Source of the DNA: Bacteroidales bacterium
GTDB lineage: Bacteria; Bacteroidota; Bacteroidia; Bacteroidales; Bacteroidaceae
DNA: 13,576 nt
Reading direction: 5' to 3'
Assembly: GCA_004557285.1 (NCBI GenBank)
Contig: SFEK01000047.1
Location: forward strand, 1 to 13,576
Of this stretch, positions 6,315-12,846 are shown piece by piece. The position numbers and the translations under genes are program-made. The notes beneath the pieces are model-generated. The model was not told the origin of the DNA. It saw only the letters and a list, made by a program, of their open reading frames with translations, and searched no databases. Every line of letters starts with the position of its first letter. The stretch's first letter is position 1.

Positions 6315-7979
6315 TTAAACGTTAAATATTTTTTTTGAAAGCTCATTCAATATCAAACCTTCAAACTCGGGGCCCTTCTTGATGGCCTTGCACATGATGT
6401 TGATTTCAACAGCCAGCAGCAAGGTGAAGAGAACAAGGAAAATGAAGAAGGTGAGGATGACCGACGACGACTGGATGTCGGAAACACCTACCCAGGTGGG
6501 CAGCATGTCTTGGATGGTCCATGGCTGACGGCCGAACTCTGCCACCAACCAGCCAGCCTCGCTGGCGATGTAGCCCAATGGCAACATGGCCATGGCTGCC
6601 CACTGAAGCCATGGCAGCTGCTGGATGTCTTTCTTGAACGATACAAAAAGCATCACGGCAAAGAACAGCAGAAAGAGTGTGCCCAAGCCAACCATCACAC
6701 GGAATGCCCAGAAGCAGATGGGAATGTAGGGCACGGTCTGCTCGGCGTTGCTCACATAGCCGTATCCTAAGTATTGCATGTTCTCGTAGAATTTGCCCTT
6801 CTGGTCGAGGGCCTCCAGTTCGTCGCCCTGCTTGTCGGCCTTGCGGTAGGCAGAGATGGCTTGGATGGCCGCCTTGCCACGGCGTATCTTCTCGTTGAGC
6901 GACAATGCCGTTGTGCCGTCGGGCTGTTGCCATCCACCCTTGATGATGTCGTTGATGCCTGGCACATAGCCGTCGAGCTGGCGTGTGGCGAGCAGCGACA
7001 GCATGTTGGGAATCTCAATCTTCATCGGAGGCTGTTCGCCCGAGGCATAATCGGGTTGCTCAAAGGGGTTGAGCAGGGCCACGCCAGTGAGTCCTACACC
7101 ATTGCCGCCATCATACAGGGCCTCCATGGCTGCCAGTTTCATGGGCTGCACCTTGGCCACCATATACGCTGAGTGGTCGCCCGTATGCATGGCAAGGAGC
7201 GAGGCCACAAGCCCCACGATAGAGGCAATGCGGATACTTTTGAGCGCAAGCTTGCGCTCGTTGGCCACATTTGAGGTGTATTCTCCGTCTTCGTTTTCCT
7301 CTTCAGGCTCCACGGTGTGTTTTCTGTTGCGCAGCAACAGGTAGCAGCTGACGGCCACCACAAAGATGGCGCCGATGATCCAGGAGGAGATGACGGTGTG
7401 GAAGAATTTGTCGATGGCAAACGGCGACAGTGCCACCTCGGCAAACGACGTCATCTCGTTGCGCATGGTGTCGAGGTTGAACGCTTGTCCCACAGGATAT
7501 TGCATCCATGCGTTGGCCACCAGAATCCACCAGGCCGAGATGGTGGCACCAAGGCCGGTGAGCCAGGTCGAGGCCAAGTGGAAGCCCGTAGACACACGTT
7601 CCCAACCGAAGAACATGACGCCAACGAAGGTGGCTTCCAAGAAGAATGCCACAATGCCTTCGATGGCCAACGGCGCACCGAAGATGTCGCCCACTAACCA
7701 AGAATAGTTGCTCCAGTTGGTGCCAAACTCAAATTCAAGGATGATGCCTGTGGCCACGCCCATGGCAAAGTTGATGCCGAACAGTTTCTGCCAGAAACGT
7801 GCGGCGTCTCTCCAAAACCATTTGTTGGTGCGATAAAAGCATGTTTCCATGATGCCCATGATGAGCGCCAGTCCCAGCGTCAGGGGAACAAAGAGCCAGT
7901 GGTAGATGGCCGTAAGCGCAAACTGTGCTCTCGACCAGTCGACGGTCTCTACGCTCATGTTTAAAAACAATTCTGTCAT
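6315..7979 (-). CDS. cydA: Cytochrome bd quinol oxidase subunit I
   Basis: CydA carries hemes b558, b595 and d, oxidises quinol and reduces O2 to water. All key residues are present: His27 (E. coli His19, heme ligand), Glu107 and Glu115 of AIEGIVAFFLEATFVG (Glu99, Glu107), His194 (His186, b558), Met429 in FRVMVG (Met393, b558), Lys281 and Glu286 in QPMKLAAME (Lys252, Glu257, quinol site), and Glu481 with Arg484 in AEFGRQPW (Glu445, Arg448). The protein has 554 residues and a long hydrophilic insertion after the QPMK motif (about residues 300-410), so it is of the long Q-loop type. An alternative ATG at 7958 (MSVETVDW) is possible. The gene follows the DUF4492 gene by 94 nt and precedes cydB by 12 nt. 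Confidence 0.97.
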   Translation of the reverse strand: MTELFLNMSVETVDWSRAQFALTAIYHWLFVPLTLGLALIMGIMETCFYRTNKWFWRDAARFWQKLFGINFAMGVATGIILEFEFGTNWSNYSWLVGDIFGAPLAIEGIVAFFLEATFVGVMFFGWERVSTGFHLASTWLTGLGATISAWWILVANAWMQYPVGQAFNLDTMRNEMTSFAEVALSPFAIDKFFHTVISSWIIGAIFVVAVSCYLLLRNRKHTVEPEEENEDGEYTSNVANERKLALKSIRIASIVGLVASLLAMHTGDHSAYMVAKVQPMKLAAMEALYDGGNGVGLTGVALLNPFEQPDYASGEQPPMKIEIPNMLSLLATRQLDGYVPGINDIIKGGWQQPDGTTALSLNEKIRRGKAAIQAISAYRKADKQGDELEALDQKGKFYENMQYLGYGYVSNAEQTVPYIPICFWAFRVMVGLGTLFLLFFAVMLFVSFKKDIQQLPWLQWAAMAMLPLGYIASEAGWLVAEFGRQPWTIQDMLPTWVGVSDIQSSSVILTFFIFLVLFTLLLAVEINIMCKAIKKGPEFEGLILNELSKKIFNV

Positions 7980-8073
7980 AATCTTTATTATTATAAGGTA
8001 TTTTTAATGATGTGTTTCGGTCAAAAAAAATGTTCTGTTGTTGCTGAATGCAGGGTGAATGCCGCTGTCAGGG

Positions 8074-8304
8074 CTAAGGGTCTGAGCGTGGTGTCAGGGT
8101 GATTCTTGTTGAAATATACTCGGCCTTGTCGTTGTCAGTGGCTTTCTGGTCGAGCACGTCGGGCATGAAAAGCAGTTTTACGATGGCGAAAATCACCACC
8201 AGTTTGACGATGATCACCATCCACAGTGTCTTGCCGATGTCCATATTCGAAAAACCCTGTCTGTAGAAATCGAAAATCCGTTTCAACGTTCCTGCTCCCT
8301 GCAT
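8074..8304 (-). CDS. DUF4492-family single-helix protein upstream of cydA
   Basis: This 76-residue protein has a basic amphipathic N terminus (GTLKRIFDFYRQGFSNMDIGKTLW), one membrane helix at about 26-47 (WMVIIVKLVVIFAIVKLLF) and a polar tail. The LKRIFDFYxxGFxxM...GKTLW pattern is what I know as DUF4492, a small Bacteroidetes family that tends to sit beside cydA. Function is not established. It is the first gene behind the cyd promoter. Its size and topology resemble the small extra subunits (CydX, CydS, CydH) that stabilise other bd oxidases, although those are shorter and show no obvious sequence similarity. A role as accessory subunit or assembly factor is inference. Confidence 0.85.
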   Translation of the reverse strand: MQGAGTLKRIFDFYRQGFSNMDIGKTLWMVIIVKLVVIFAIVKLLFMPDVLDQKATDNDKAEYISTRITLTPRSDP

Positions 8305-8348
8305 GTGTGATATGGCTTTAATAGGTTATTCATAGTCAATACGCACTG

Positions 8349-8382
8349 CAAATATAAAAAAAGCTTTTTAATATTGTTCAAA
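8349..8382 (-). promoter_or_regulatory. Promoter of the DUF4492-cydA-cydB operon
   Basis: On the minus strand TTTG (8379-8382), a 22-nt spacer and TATATTTG (8349-8356) form a near-consensus promoter. The spacer is 1-3 nt longer than the usual 19-21. A leader of about 37 nt leads to the ATG at 8304. The palindrome AAAAAGCTTTTT (8358-8369) lies within the spacer and might be an operator or simply A/T bias. Confidence 0.6.
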
Positions 8383-8437
8383 AAATCGGTAAAATTGCAA
8401 AAATTAATGTTGATAAAGAGGATAATTAACCTTTTTA

Positions 8438-8469
8438 TTGGGCTTTTTGAGCAAAAACACCTATTTTTG
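8438..8469 (+). promoter_or_regulatory. Promoter of the coiled-coil protein gene
   Basis: TTG (8438-8440), 21 nt and TATTTTTG (8462-8469) match the Bacteroidetes promoter pattern. The start of transcription near 8475 gives a leader of about 60 nt to the ATG at 8536. It is divergent from the cyd promoter, with about 55 nt between their -33 elements. Confidence 0.6.
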
Positions 8470-8535
8470 CATGCCATAAAGGAGCAAATAAACCATTTAG
8501 AAATATAGTTTGAACAAAAGACATTATTAGCTATC

Positions 8536-9408
8536 ATGAATAAGAAAGTGATCATTCCGTTAGTCGTTGTCTGCCTGTTGTTGACAGGCGGCGTGGTGTA
8601 TCTGTCGTTGAACCTCAAGCAACAGCAGCAGGCCAATCTTGAGATGCAGGAGCTGGCCGAGCTTGACAAGAAGGAGATGGAGAACGAATACCAGCGTTTT
8701 GCCGACCAATACAGCGAGATGAAAACGCAAATCAACAACGACTCTATCATCGCACAGCTCACACAGGAGCAACTCAAGACAGAACAACTGCTCAAGGAAC
8801 TGAAGACCGTCAAGGCCAGTGATGCACGCGAAATAGCACGCTTGAAAAAGGAACTGGCTACCTGCCGTGCCGTCATCAGAAGCTATATTCTGGAAATCGA
8901 CTCGCTCAACCGGCTCAACCAGAACCTTACGGCCGAGAACACCCGAATGAAGGGACAGTATGCCGAGGCCACAAAACAGATTGAGGGACTGAACGCCGAC
9001 AAGCAGACATTGTCGGAAAAAGTGGCCATCGCCGCACAACTCGATGCCACCGGCATCAACCTGGTGGCCAAGAACAAGCGTGGCAAGGCCACCGACAAGA
9101 TGTCGAAATGCAAGACGCTGCAGGTGAATTTCAGTATCGCCAAGAATGTGACGGCATCCAACGGCATGAAATCCATCTATGTGCGCATCACAACGCCCTC
9201 GGGCAGTGTTCTCACGCAGGGCGGCACGTTCAGCTATGAAAACCGCACGCTGAAATACTCCATGCGCAAGGAGGTGGAATATACGGGCAACGAAACCCCT
9301 GTCACCTTGTATTGGAATGTCAACGAAGCCTTGTCGGGAGGAACCTATAATGTGAGCATCTTTGCCGACGGACATATGATAGGGGCCCGCAACTTTACGA
9401 TCAAATAA
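8536..9408 (+). CDS. Membrane-anchored coiled-coil protein of unknown function
   Basis: I recognise this as a conserved Bacteroidales type but know no function. The 290 residues divide into a lysine start and one membrane helix (about 5-25, no cleavage site apparent), a long alpha-helical coiled coil rich in Gln, Glu, Lys and Leu (about 29-165), and a C-terminal beta-rich domain (about 170-290). That domain opens with KCKTLQVNFSIAKN, contains SIYVRITTPSGSVL, and ends in NVSIFADGHMIGARNFTIK. The terminal domain resembles an Ig/beta-sandwich fold and should face the periplasm. Automatic annotation may call such proteins SMC-like because of the coiled coil, but there is no ATPase. It has its own promoter, divergent from the cyd operon. 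Confidence 0.85.
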   Translation: MNKKVIIPLVVVCLLLTGGVVYLSLNLKQQQQANLEMQELAELDKKEMENEYQRFADQYSEMKTQINNDSIIAQLTQEQLKTEQLLKELKTVKASDAREIARLKKELATCRAVIRSYILEIDSLNRLNQNLTAENTRMKGQYAEATKQIEGLNADKQTLSEKVAIAAQLDATGINLVAKNKRGKATDKMSKCKTLQVNFSIAKNVTASNGMKSIYVRITTPSGSVLTQGGTFSYENRTLKYSMRKEVEYTGNETPVTLYWNVNEALSGGTYNVSIFADGHMIGARNFTIK

Positions 9409-9411
9409 TGC

Positions 9412-9673
9412 ATGAAAACGATGTGGTCATCACACACGATTGCCGCTTGTGGCATTGTCGGCGTGTCGTGGCCACTGTGTGCCATTCCTCCATTTTGGCA
9501 TGATTTCTCCATGCTGTCCCCTCGCTACCTTTGGGGTGCTTGCCTTTGTGCGTATCAAAACGATGGGAGCCACATGGCATGATGTGGGCAGCGAGTGTGC
9601 CATGCTGTAGTGCCATGCTTTGGTCTATTCGGTGGCGATGGTGCTACTGGCATGGCGTGAGCGCAGACGATGA
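9412..9673 (+). pseudogene. Probable remnant of the 3' end of a membrane permease gene
   Basis: No intact gene fits between 9409 and 9686. In frame 9412 the stretch to about 9510 reads SHTIAACGIVGVSW and then FSMLSP. Around 9505-9525 the permease-like pattern moves one frame to the right (PLATFGVLAFVRIKTMGA, TWHDVGSECAML), meets a TAG at 9608-9610, and continues in the same frame as LVYSVAMVLLAWRERRR before TGA at 9671-9673. Two hydrophobic segments, an interhelical IKTMGATW segment and a closing Arg-rich tail resemble the C terminus of ABC-2-type permeases. This is pattern recognition, and the family call is uncertain. At least one frameshift and one nonsense codon mark it as dead. A sequencing error could explain one of these, but hardly the loss of the rest of the gene. 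Confidence 0.4.
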
Positions 9674-9686
9674 AAACACAGATACA

Positions 9687-10271
9687 ATGAACATGCACGA
9701 GATAATGATTGAACACCATCCCTTCGAACCCTTTCTCCCGAAAGAAGCGTGGCTGCTCATGCTGGGCACATTCCCTCCGGCAGAGAAACGTTGGTGCATG
9801 AGATTCTATTATCCTAACTTCATGAACGACATGTGGAGGATTTTCGGCCTCTGCTATTTTAATGACAAAAACCATTTCGTCGTCGAGGGTGAAAAACGGT
9901 TTGACCTGGACCGCATCAAGGCATTCCTCATGCGCGAGGGCATTGCCATGTACGACACCGCCGTGAGGGTGCGGCGACTAAAAAACACTGCTTCAGACAA
10001 AGACCTGCAGATCGTGGAGCCCACTGACCTATGTGCCATGCTGCATGGCTTGTCCCAATGTCGGGTGGTGATTACTGCAGGGCAGTTGGCCACAGAAGTT
10101 TTTGCCAACACCTTTGGGGTGAAAGTGCCCAAGGTGGGCGAGCATGTGGAGTGCTGTCTGCCGCAATCCACACGTGTCCTGCAACTGTATCGTATGCCAA
10201 GCTCGTCGAGAGCCTATCCCATGGCCGTGGAAAAGAAAGCCATGTTTTATCGCAAGGTGTTCGGGCGCTGA
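9687..10271 (+). CDS. Uracil-DNA-glycosylase-superfamily protein
   Basis: Proteins of this superfamily remove deaminated bases from DNA. The 194-residue protein shows the expected order: motif 1 as LLMLGTFPP (23-31), then FYYPNFMNDMWRIFG (40-54), equivalent to the YxxPxNxFWxI block of Mug and hypoxanthine-DNA-glycosylase types. A central beta strand follows, RVVITAGQLATEVF (126-139). Motif 2 is YRMPSSSRAYPMAVEKK (168-184), matching the PSxSxAN helix start. The motif-1 form GTFPP differs from GQDPY, GxNPG and GSMPS, so substrate specificity cannot be named. The frame extends upstream to 9531, but that part runs through the permease remnant, so I use the ATG at 9687 (9693 is also possible). No clear promoter lies directly upstream. 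Confidence 0.75.
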   Translation: MNMHEIMIEHHPFEPFLPKEAWLLMLGTFPPAEKRWCMRFYYPNFMNDMWRIFGLCYFNDKNHFVVEGEKRFDLDRIKAFLMREGIAMYDTAVRVRRLKNTASDKDLQIVEPTDLCAMLHGLSQCRVVITAGQLATEVFANTFGVKVPKVGEHVECCLPQSTRVLQLYRMPSSSRAYPMAVEKKAMFYRKVFGR

Positions 10272-10333
10272 TGGTCTTGCTGCCTGAAAATACCATGGTA
10301 CACACGAAAATATTGAAAAAATGTGTGGCTTTA

Positions 10334-10364
10334 TTGGCTGTTACAAAAAAAGAATATATATTTG
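10334..10364 (+). promoter_or_regulatory. Promoter of the porin gene
   Basis: TTG (10334-10336), 20 nt and TATATTTG (10357-10364) match the Bacteroidetes consensus. Transcription from about 10371 gives an 85-nt leader before the ATG at 10456. It also shows that an in-frame ATG at 10321 is not the start. Confidence 0.7.
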
Positions 10365-10382
10365 CAAAATATTTCAAACGAT

Positions 10383-10447
10383 GGGGGGGCTGAACCCCTT
10401 TGGCTTTAACCTTAAAATGTTCAATAATCTCGGGGGTATATCCCCTG
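10383..10447 (+). promoter_or_regulatory. Porin mRNA leader with two short G/C hairpins
   Basis: The leader contains GGGG (10386-10389), loop CTGAA and CCCC (10395-10398). A second hairpin has stem C-GGGGG (10431-10436), loop TATAT (10437-10441) and CCCCT-G (10442-10447), with one G-T pair. It ends 8 nt before the start codon, where it could limit ribosome access. No known riboswitch consensus is recognised. Confidence 0.4.
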
Positions 10448-10455
10448 CACTTACT

Positions 10456-11460
10456 ATGAAAAAAACAATTATCCTGTTGCTTGCCACAGGTCTTTGCCAT
10501 GCGGCTGTGGCTCAGAATGACAAACTGATTAACCTCAAAGGTGAGGTGCGTGTGGATTATCAGCGCGACTACATTGACGGCGATGCCCTGAAGCCGGATT
10601 GTGGCTTCAAAGGCAAATATGTCAATTTCCAGCTCGACGGAACCATAGCCAAAGGCTTTACCTATTCTTATCGCCAACGCCTGAACAAGGCACATGCCGA
10701 CCAGAGTTTTTTTGATGCCACAGACTGGGCTTACCTCAACTATCAGGCGGATGAACACTGGACCCTCTCCGGAGGTAAACAGGTGGTGGCCATCGGTGGC
10801 TACGAATACGACCGTGCCCCCATCGACCTGTATTACTGTTCTGAGTTCTGGAACAACATTCCTTGTTACGAACTGGGCGTGAGTGCCACCTATGCCTTCA
10901 ATGGAGGGAAAGACCGTGTCATGGGGCAAGTGTGCGAGAGTCCTTTCCGGCAGCAGGGTGAAGACATGTATGGCTACAGCATGATGTGGATGGGCAGTCA
11001 CGGACTGCTGAACACCTTGTATTCGGCCAATGCCTTTGAGTATGCCCCTGGAAAATTCATTTATTACTTGGCTTTGGGCCATGAACTCACTTGGGGCGGC
11101 ACCCGCTTGCAGCTTGACCTGATGAACCGTGCTTCAAAAGGGCAGACCTTTTTCCTGAAAGACTGCTCGGTGATGGCTGAGTTGCGCCATGGCGTGAGTA
11201 AACAGTGCGACGTGACGCTCAAAATGACCTACGATGTGAACAAGACCAACAGCGTGGCCGACCAGTGTGTGTTGCCCCATACCGAGATTACCCGTGTGGG
11301 CGGTGGAGTGGAGTATTATCCCATCAAGAACAGCCGTGAAGTGCGTCTGCATGCCAATGCCTATTATTCGTGGGGAAAGAACGGCAATGCCAACGGCACA
11401 ACACAGCCCAAACAGACTATGGTTAATTTGGGTGCCACATGGAAAGTGAAGATCATCTAA
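10456..11460 (+). CDS. Outer-membrane porin-like protein (OprO/OprP-like)
   Basis: This 334-residue secreted protein has a clear signal peptide, MKKTIILLLATGLCHAAVAQ with cleavage after AQ. The rest alternates polar and aromatic residues, as in a beta barrel. Segments such as YVNFQLDGTIAKGFTYSYRQR, GGKQVVAIGGYEYDRAPID and SEFWNNIPCYELGVSATYAF are typical of Bacteroidetes porins annotated as phosphate-selective porin O/P. The protein ends in a short strand, NLGATWKVKII. Seven or so cysteines in the mature chain are unusual for an outer-membrane barrel. The frame is open from 10321, but the promoter and signal peptide fix the start at 10456. The next gene begins 13 nt later on the same strand, so the two probably form an operon. 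The substrate is not known. Confidence 0.75.
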   Translation: MKKTIILLLATGLCHAAVAQNDKLINLKGEVRVDYQRDYIDGDALKPDCGFKGKYVNFQLDGTIAKGFTYSYRQRLNKAHADQSFFDATDWAYLNYQADEHWTLSGGKQVVAIGGYEYDRAPIDLYYCSEFWNNIPCYELGVSATYAFNGGKDRVMGQVCESPFRQQGEDMYGYSMMWMGSHGLLNTLYSANAFEYAPGKFIYYLALGHELTWGGTRLQLDLMNRASKGQTFFLKDCSVMAELRHGVSKQCDVTLKMTYDVNKTNSVADQCVLPHTEITRVGGGVEYYPIKNSREVRLHANAYYSWGKNGNANGTTQPKQTMVNLGATWKVKII

Positions 11461-11473
11461 ATCCATATATATC

Positions 11474-12631
11474 ATGCGAAAACTCAACAGATCAATCATC
11501 AGGAATCTTGTCAACCTGGTTCCATCGGGCATCATTTGCCTTGTCCTTGTATTTGCCCTTTTTTCTTATATCGGCTCGATTATGGGTGTGCCACAGATGC
11601 TCAACACCATCATGCACACTGCACACGACCTGCTGCTTAACACGGTGTTCTATCTCATGGGCATTTGTGTGATAACAGGTGCCATTGGCAGGTTGTTTGT
11701 GGAGTTTGGCGTGGTTAACCTGCTGGAGAAACTGTTGCGGCCGTTGATGCGCCCTGTCTTCAATCTGCCCGGCGTGGCCTCGTTGGGTGCGGTGATGACA
11801 TTCCTCTCAGACAATCCTGCCATCATCTCGTTGGCCCAAGACCGCCGTTTCAGCAGTTTCTTCAAGAAATACCAGTATATATCGTTGACCAACTTCGGCA
11901 CCGCTTTCGGCATGGGTCTGCTGGTCATCGTGTTCATGGCCAGTCAGGGCTTTTACATTGAGCCCGTCATCGGCCTCATCGGTTCGGCTTGTGGTTGTGT
12001 CGTTTCAACACGGCTGATGCAGCGTTTTGTGCTCAAGCTGCGCCCCTCGTTCCTCACCGAGGATGTGAGCACCGGTGAGCATACTGAGATGGCACAAGAA
12101 GACAAGGGCAGCAAGTCGGTGTTCATCCGCACGCTCAACGCCTTGCTCGATGGTGGCCGCACGGGTGTGGATGTTGGCATTGCCATCATCCCCGGTGTGC
12201 TCATCATTTCGACGTTGGTGATGATTCTCACTTTCGGACCTTCGGAACAGGGGTACACTGGGGCTGCCTATGAGGGTGTAGAGCTTCTGCCCTGGTTGGC
12301 TGCCAAATTAGATGTGGTGTTCCGCTGGTTGTTCGGCTTCAACGATCCCCACCTGTTGGCATTCCCCATCACCGCACTTGGTGCTGTGGGAGCCGCACTC
12401 AGTCTGGTGCCCACCTTCATTGCCTCGGGTTGGGCCGATGGCAACGCCATTGCCGTATTCACCGCCATCGGCATGTGCTGGAGCGGATACTTGAGCACCC
12501 ACACCGCCATGCTCGACTCCTTAGGCTATCGTGAACTCACCACCAAGGCCATTCTGGCTCATACCATAGGGGGTCTGGCTGCGGCCATCACCGCACACCT
12601 CATCTATCTGTTATACACGCTGGTTGTATAG
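11474..12631 (+). CDS. Nucleoside-recognition (gate) domain membrane protein
   Basis: This is a 385-residue polytopic inner-membrane protein with about nine or ten hydrophobic segments and two copies of the gate/nucleoside-recognition fold found in SpmA/SpmB, YjiH and nucleoside transporters. The first repeat is around 54-125 (FYLMGICVITGAIGRLFVEFG, then LPGVASLGAVMTFLSDNPAI). The second is around 228-315 (GVDVGIAIIPGVLIIST, then NDPHLLAFPITALGAVGAALS). A charged cytoplasmic linker (about 190-220) separates them. The DNP and NDPH motifs in loops and the late SGYLSTHTAMLDSLG are likely functional sites. I believe related clostridial proteins carry the label CD0519/CD1768 family. The function may be transport or ion movement, and it is not proven. 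Position 13 nt after the porin suggests a joint role across the two membranes. Confidence 0.8.
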   Translation: MRKLNRSIIRNLVNLVPSGIICLVLVFALFSYIGSIMGVPQMLNTIMHTAHDLLLNTVFYLMGICVITGAIGRLFVEFGVVNLLEKLLRPLMRPVFNLPGVASLGAVMTFLSDNPAIISLAQDRRFSSFFKKYQYISLTNFGTAFGMGLLVIVFMASQGFYIEPVIGLIGSACGCVVSTRLMQRFVLKLRPSFLTEDVSTGEHTEMAQEDKGSKSVFIRTLNALLDGGRTGVDVGIAIIPGVLIISTLVMILTFGPSEQGYTGAAYEGVELLPWLAAKLDVVFRWLFGFNDPHLLAFPITALGAVGAALSLVPTFIASGWADGNAIAVFTAIGMCWSGYLSTHTAMLDSLGYRELTTKAILAHTIGGLAAAITAHLIYLLYTLVV

Positions 12632-12711
12632 GTGGAATATTGAAAGGCAAGCCCTGCAGGGGCAACAGCGTCTGTTCAGAACTCTTGTCTCCTGATGCTT
12701 TTGCCCCTGCA

Positions 12712-12729
12712 GGGCGGGATTTTCCGCCC
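12712..12729 (+). terminator. Possible terminator of the porin/gate-protein operon
   Basis: GGGCGG, loop GATTTT and CCGCCC form a perfect 6-bp GC-rich hairpin about 80 nt past the stop codon, followed by ATATTTAT. It may act as a terminator on its own or compete with the 15-bp inverted repeat whose right arm it overlaps. Confidence 0.45.
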
Positions 12730-12818
12730 ATATTTATACCCAGGGCGTCGCTATGCTCTGCCCTGGGCTAAGGGTTTAACGGGCATTGCCTTTTCCTTCG
12801 GTTCAGCCCGCTCTTTGA

Positions 12819-12837
12819 CACTTGTTAACCACAAGTG
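12819..12837 (-). terminator. Possible terminator of the PTPS-like gene
   Basis: A perfect 7-bp stem (CACTTGT/ACAAGTG) with a 5-nt loop lies 9 nt past the stop codon of the minus-strand gene. There is no T tract after it, so the call is tentative. Confidence 0.4.
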
Positions 12838-12846
12838 GCTCTTGAA

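Larger units (their letters stand above)
12651..12837. repeat. Cluster of inverted repeats in a convergent intergenic region
   Basis: The 215-nt region between the gate-protein stop and the PTPS-like stop holds five inverted repeats. They are a perfect 15-bp pair (12651-12665 and 12701-12715, GCCCTGCAGGGGCAA), GGGCGG/CCGCCC (12712-12717, 12724-12729), CCCAGGGC/GCCCTGGG (12739-12746, 12760-12767), CGGGC/GCCCG (12780-12784, 12806-12810), and CACTTGT/ACAAGTG (12819-12825, 12831-12837). The first two share bases and cannot form together. The middle part resembles an interspersed intergenic repeat I associate with Bacteroidetes genomes, but copy number cannot be judged from one window. Confidence 0.6.

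Noticed and set aside
5610..7701. Several plus- and minus-strand frames of 100-170 codons overlapping cydB and cydA
   Set aside because: All overlap the fully supported cyd genes, are rich in His, Arg or Pro, and match no family.
9526..9533. TACCTTTG resembling a -7 box before the glycosylase
   Set aside because: No TTG or TTTG occurs 19-22 nt upstream, and the match lies within the permease-remnant frame, so it is probably accidental.
9531..9686. In-frame extension of the glycosylase upstream of 9687
   Set aside because: It is Trp/Cys-rich with no family resemblance and overlaps the permease remnant in another frame. The glycosylase domain starts after 9687.
10321..10455. In-frame extension of the porin upstream of its signal peptide
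   Set aside because: It would place 45 residues before a clear signal peptide and overlaps the -33/-7 promoter elements.
10072..11082. Long minus-strand open frame of 336 codons
   Set aside because: It lies antisense to the glycosylase and porin genes, spans their intergenic region and promoter, and shows no domain. It is a codon-bias shadow.
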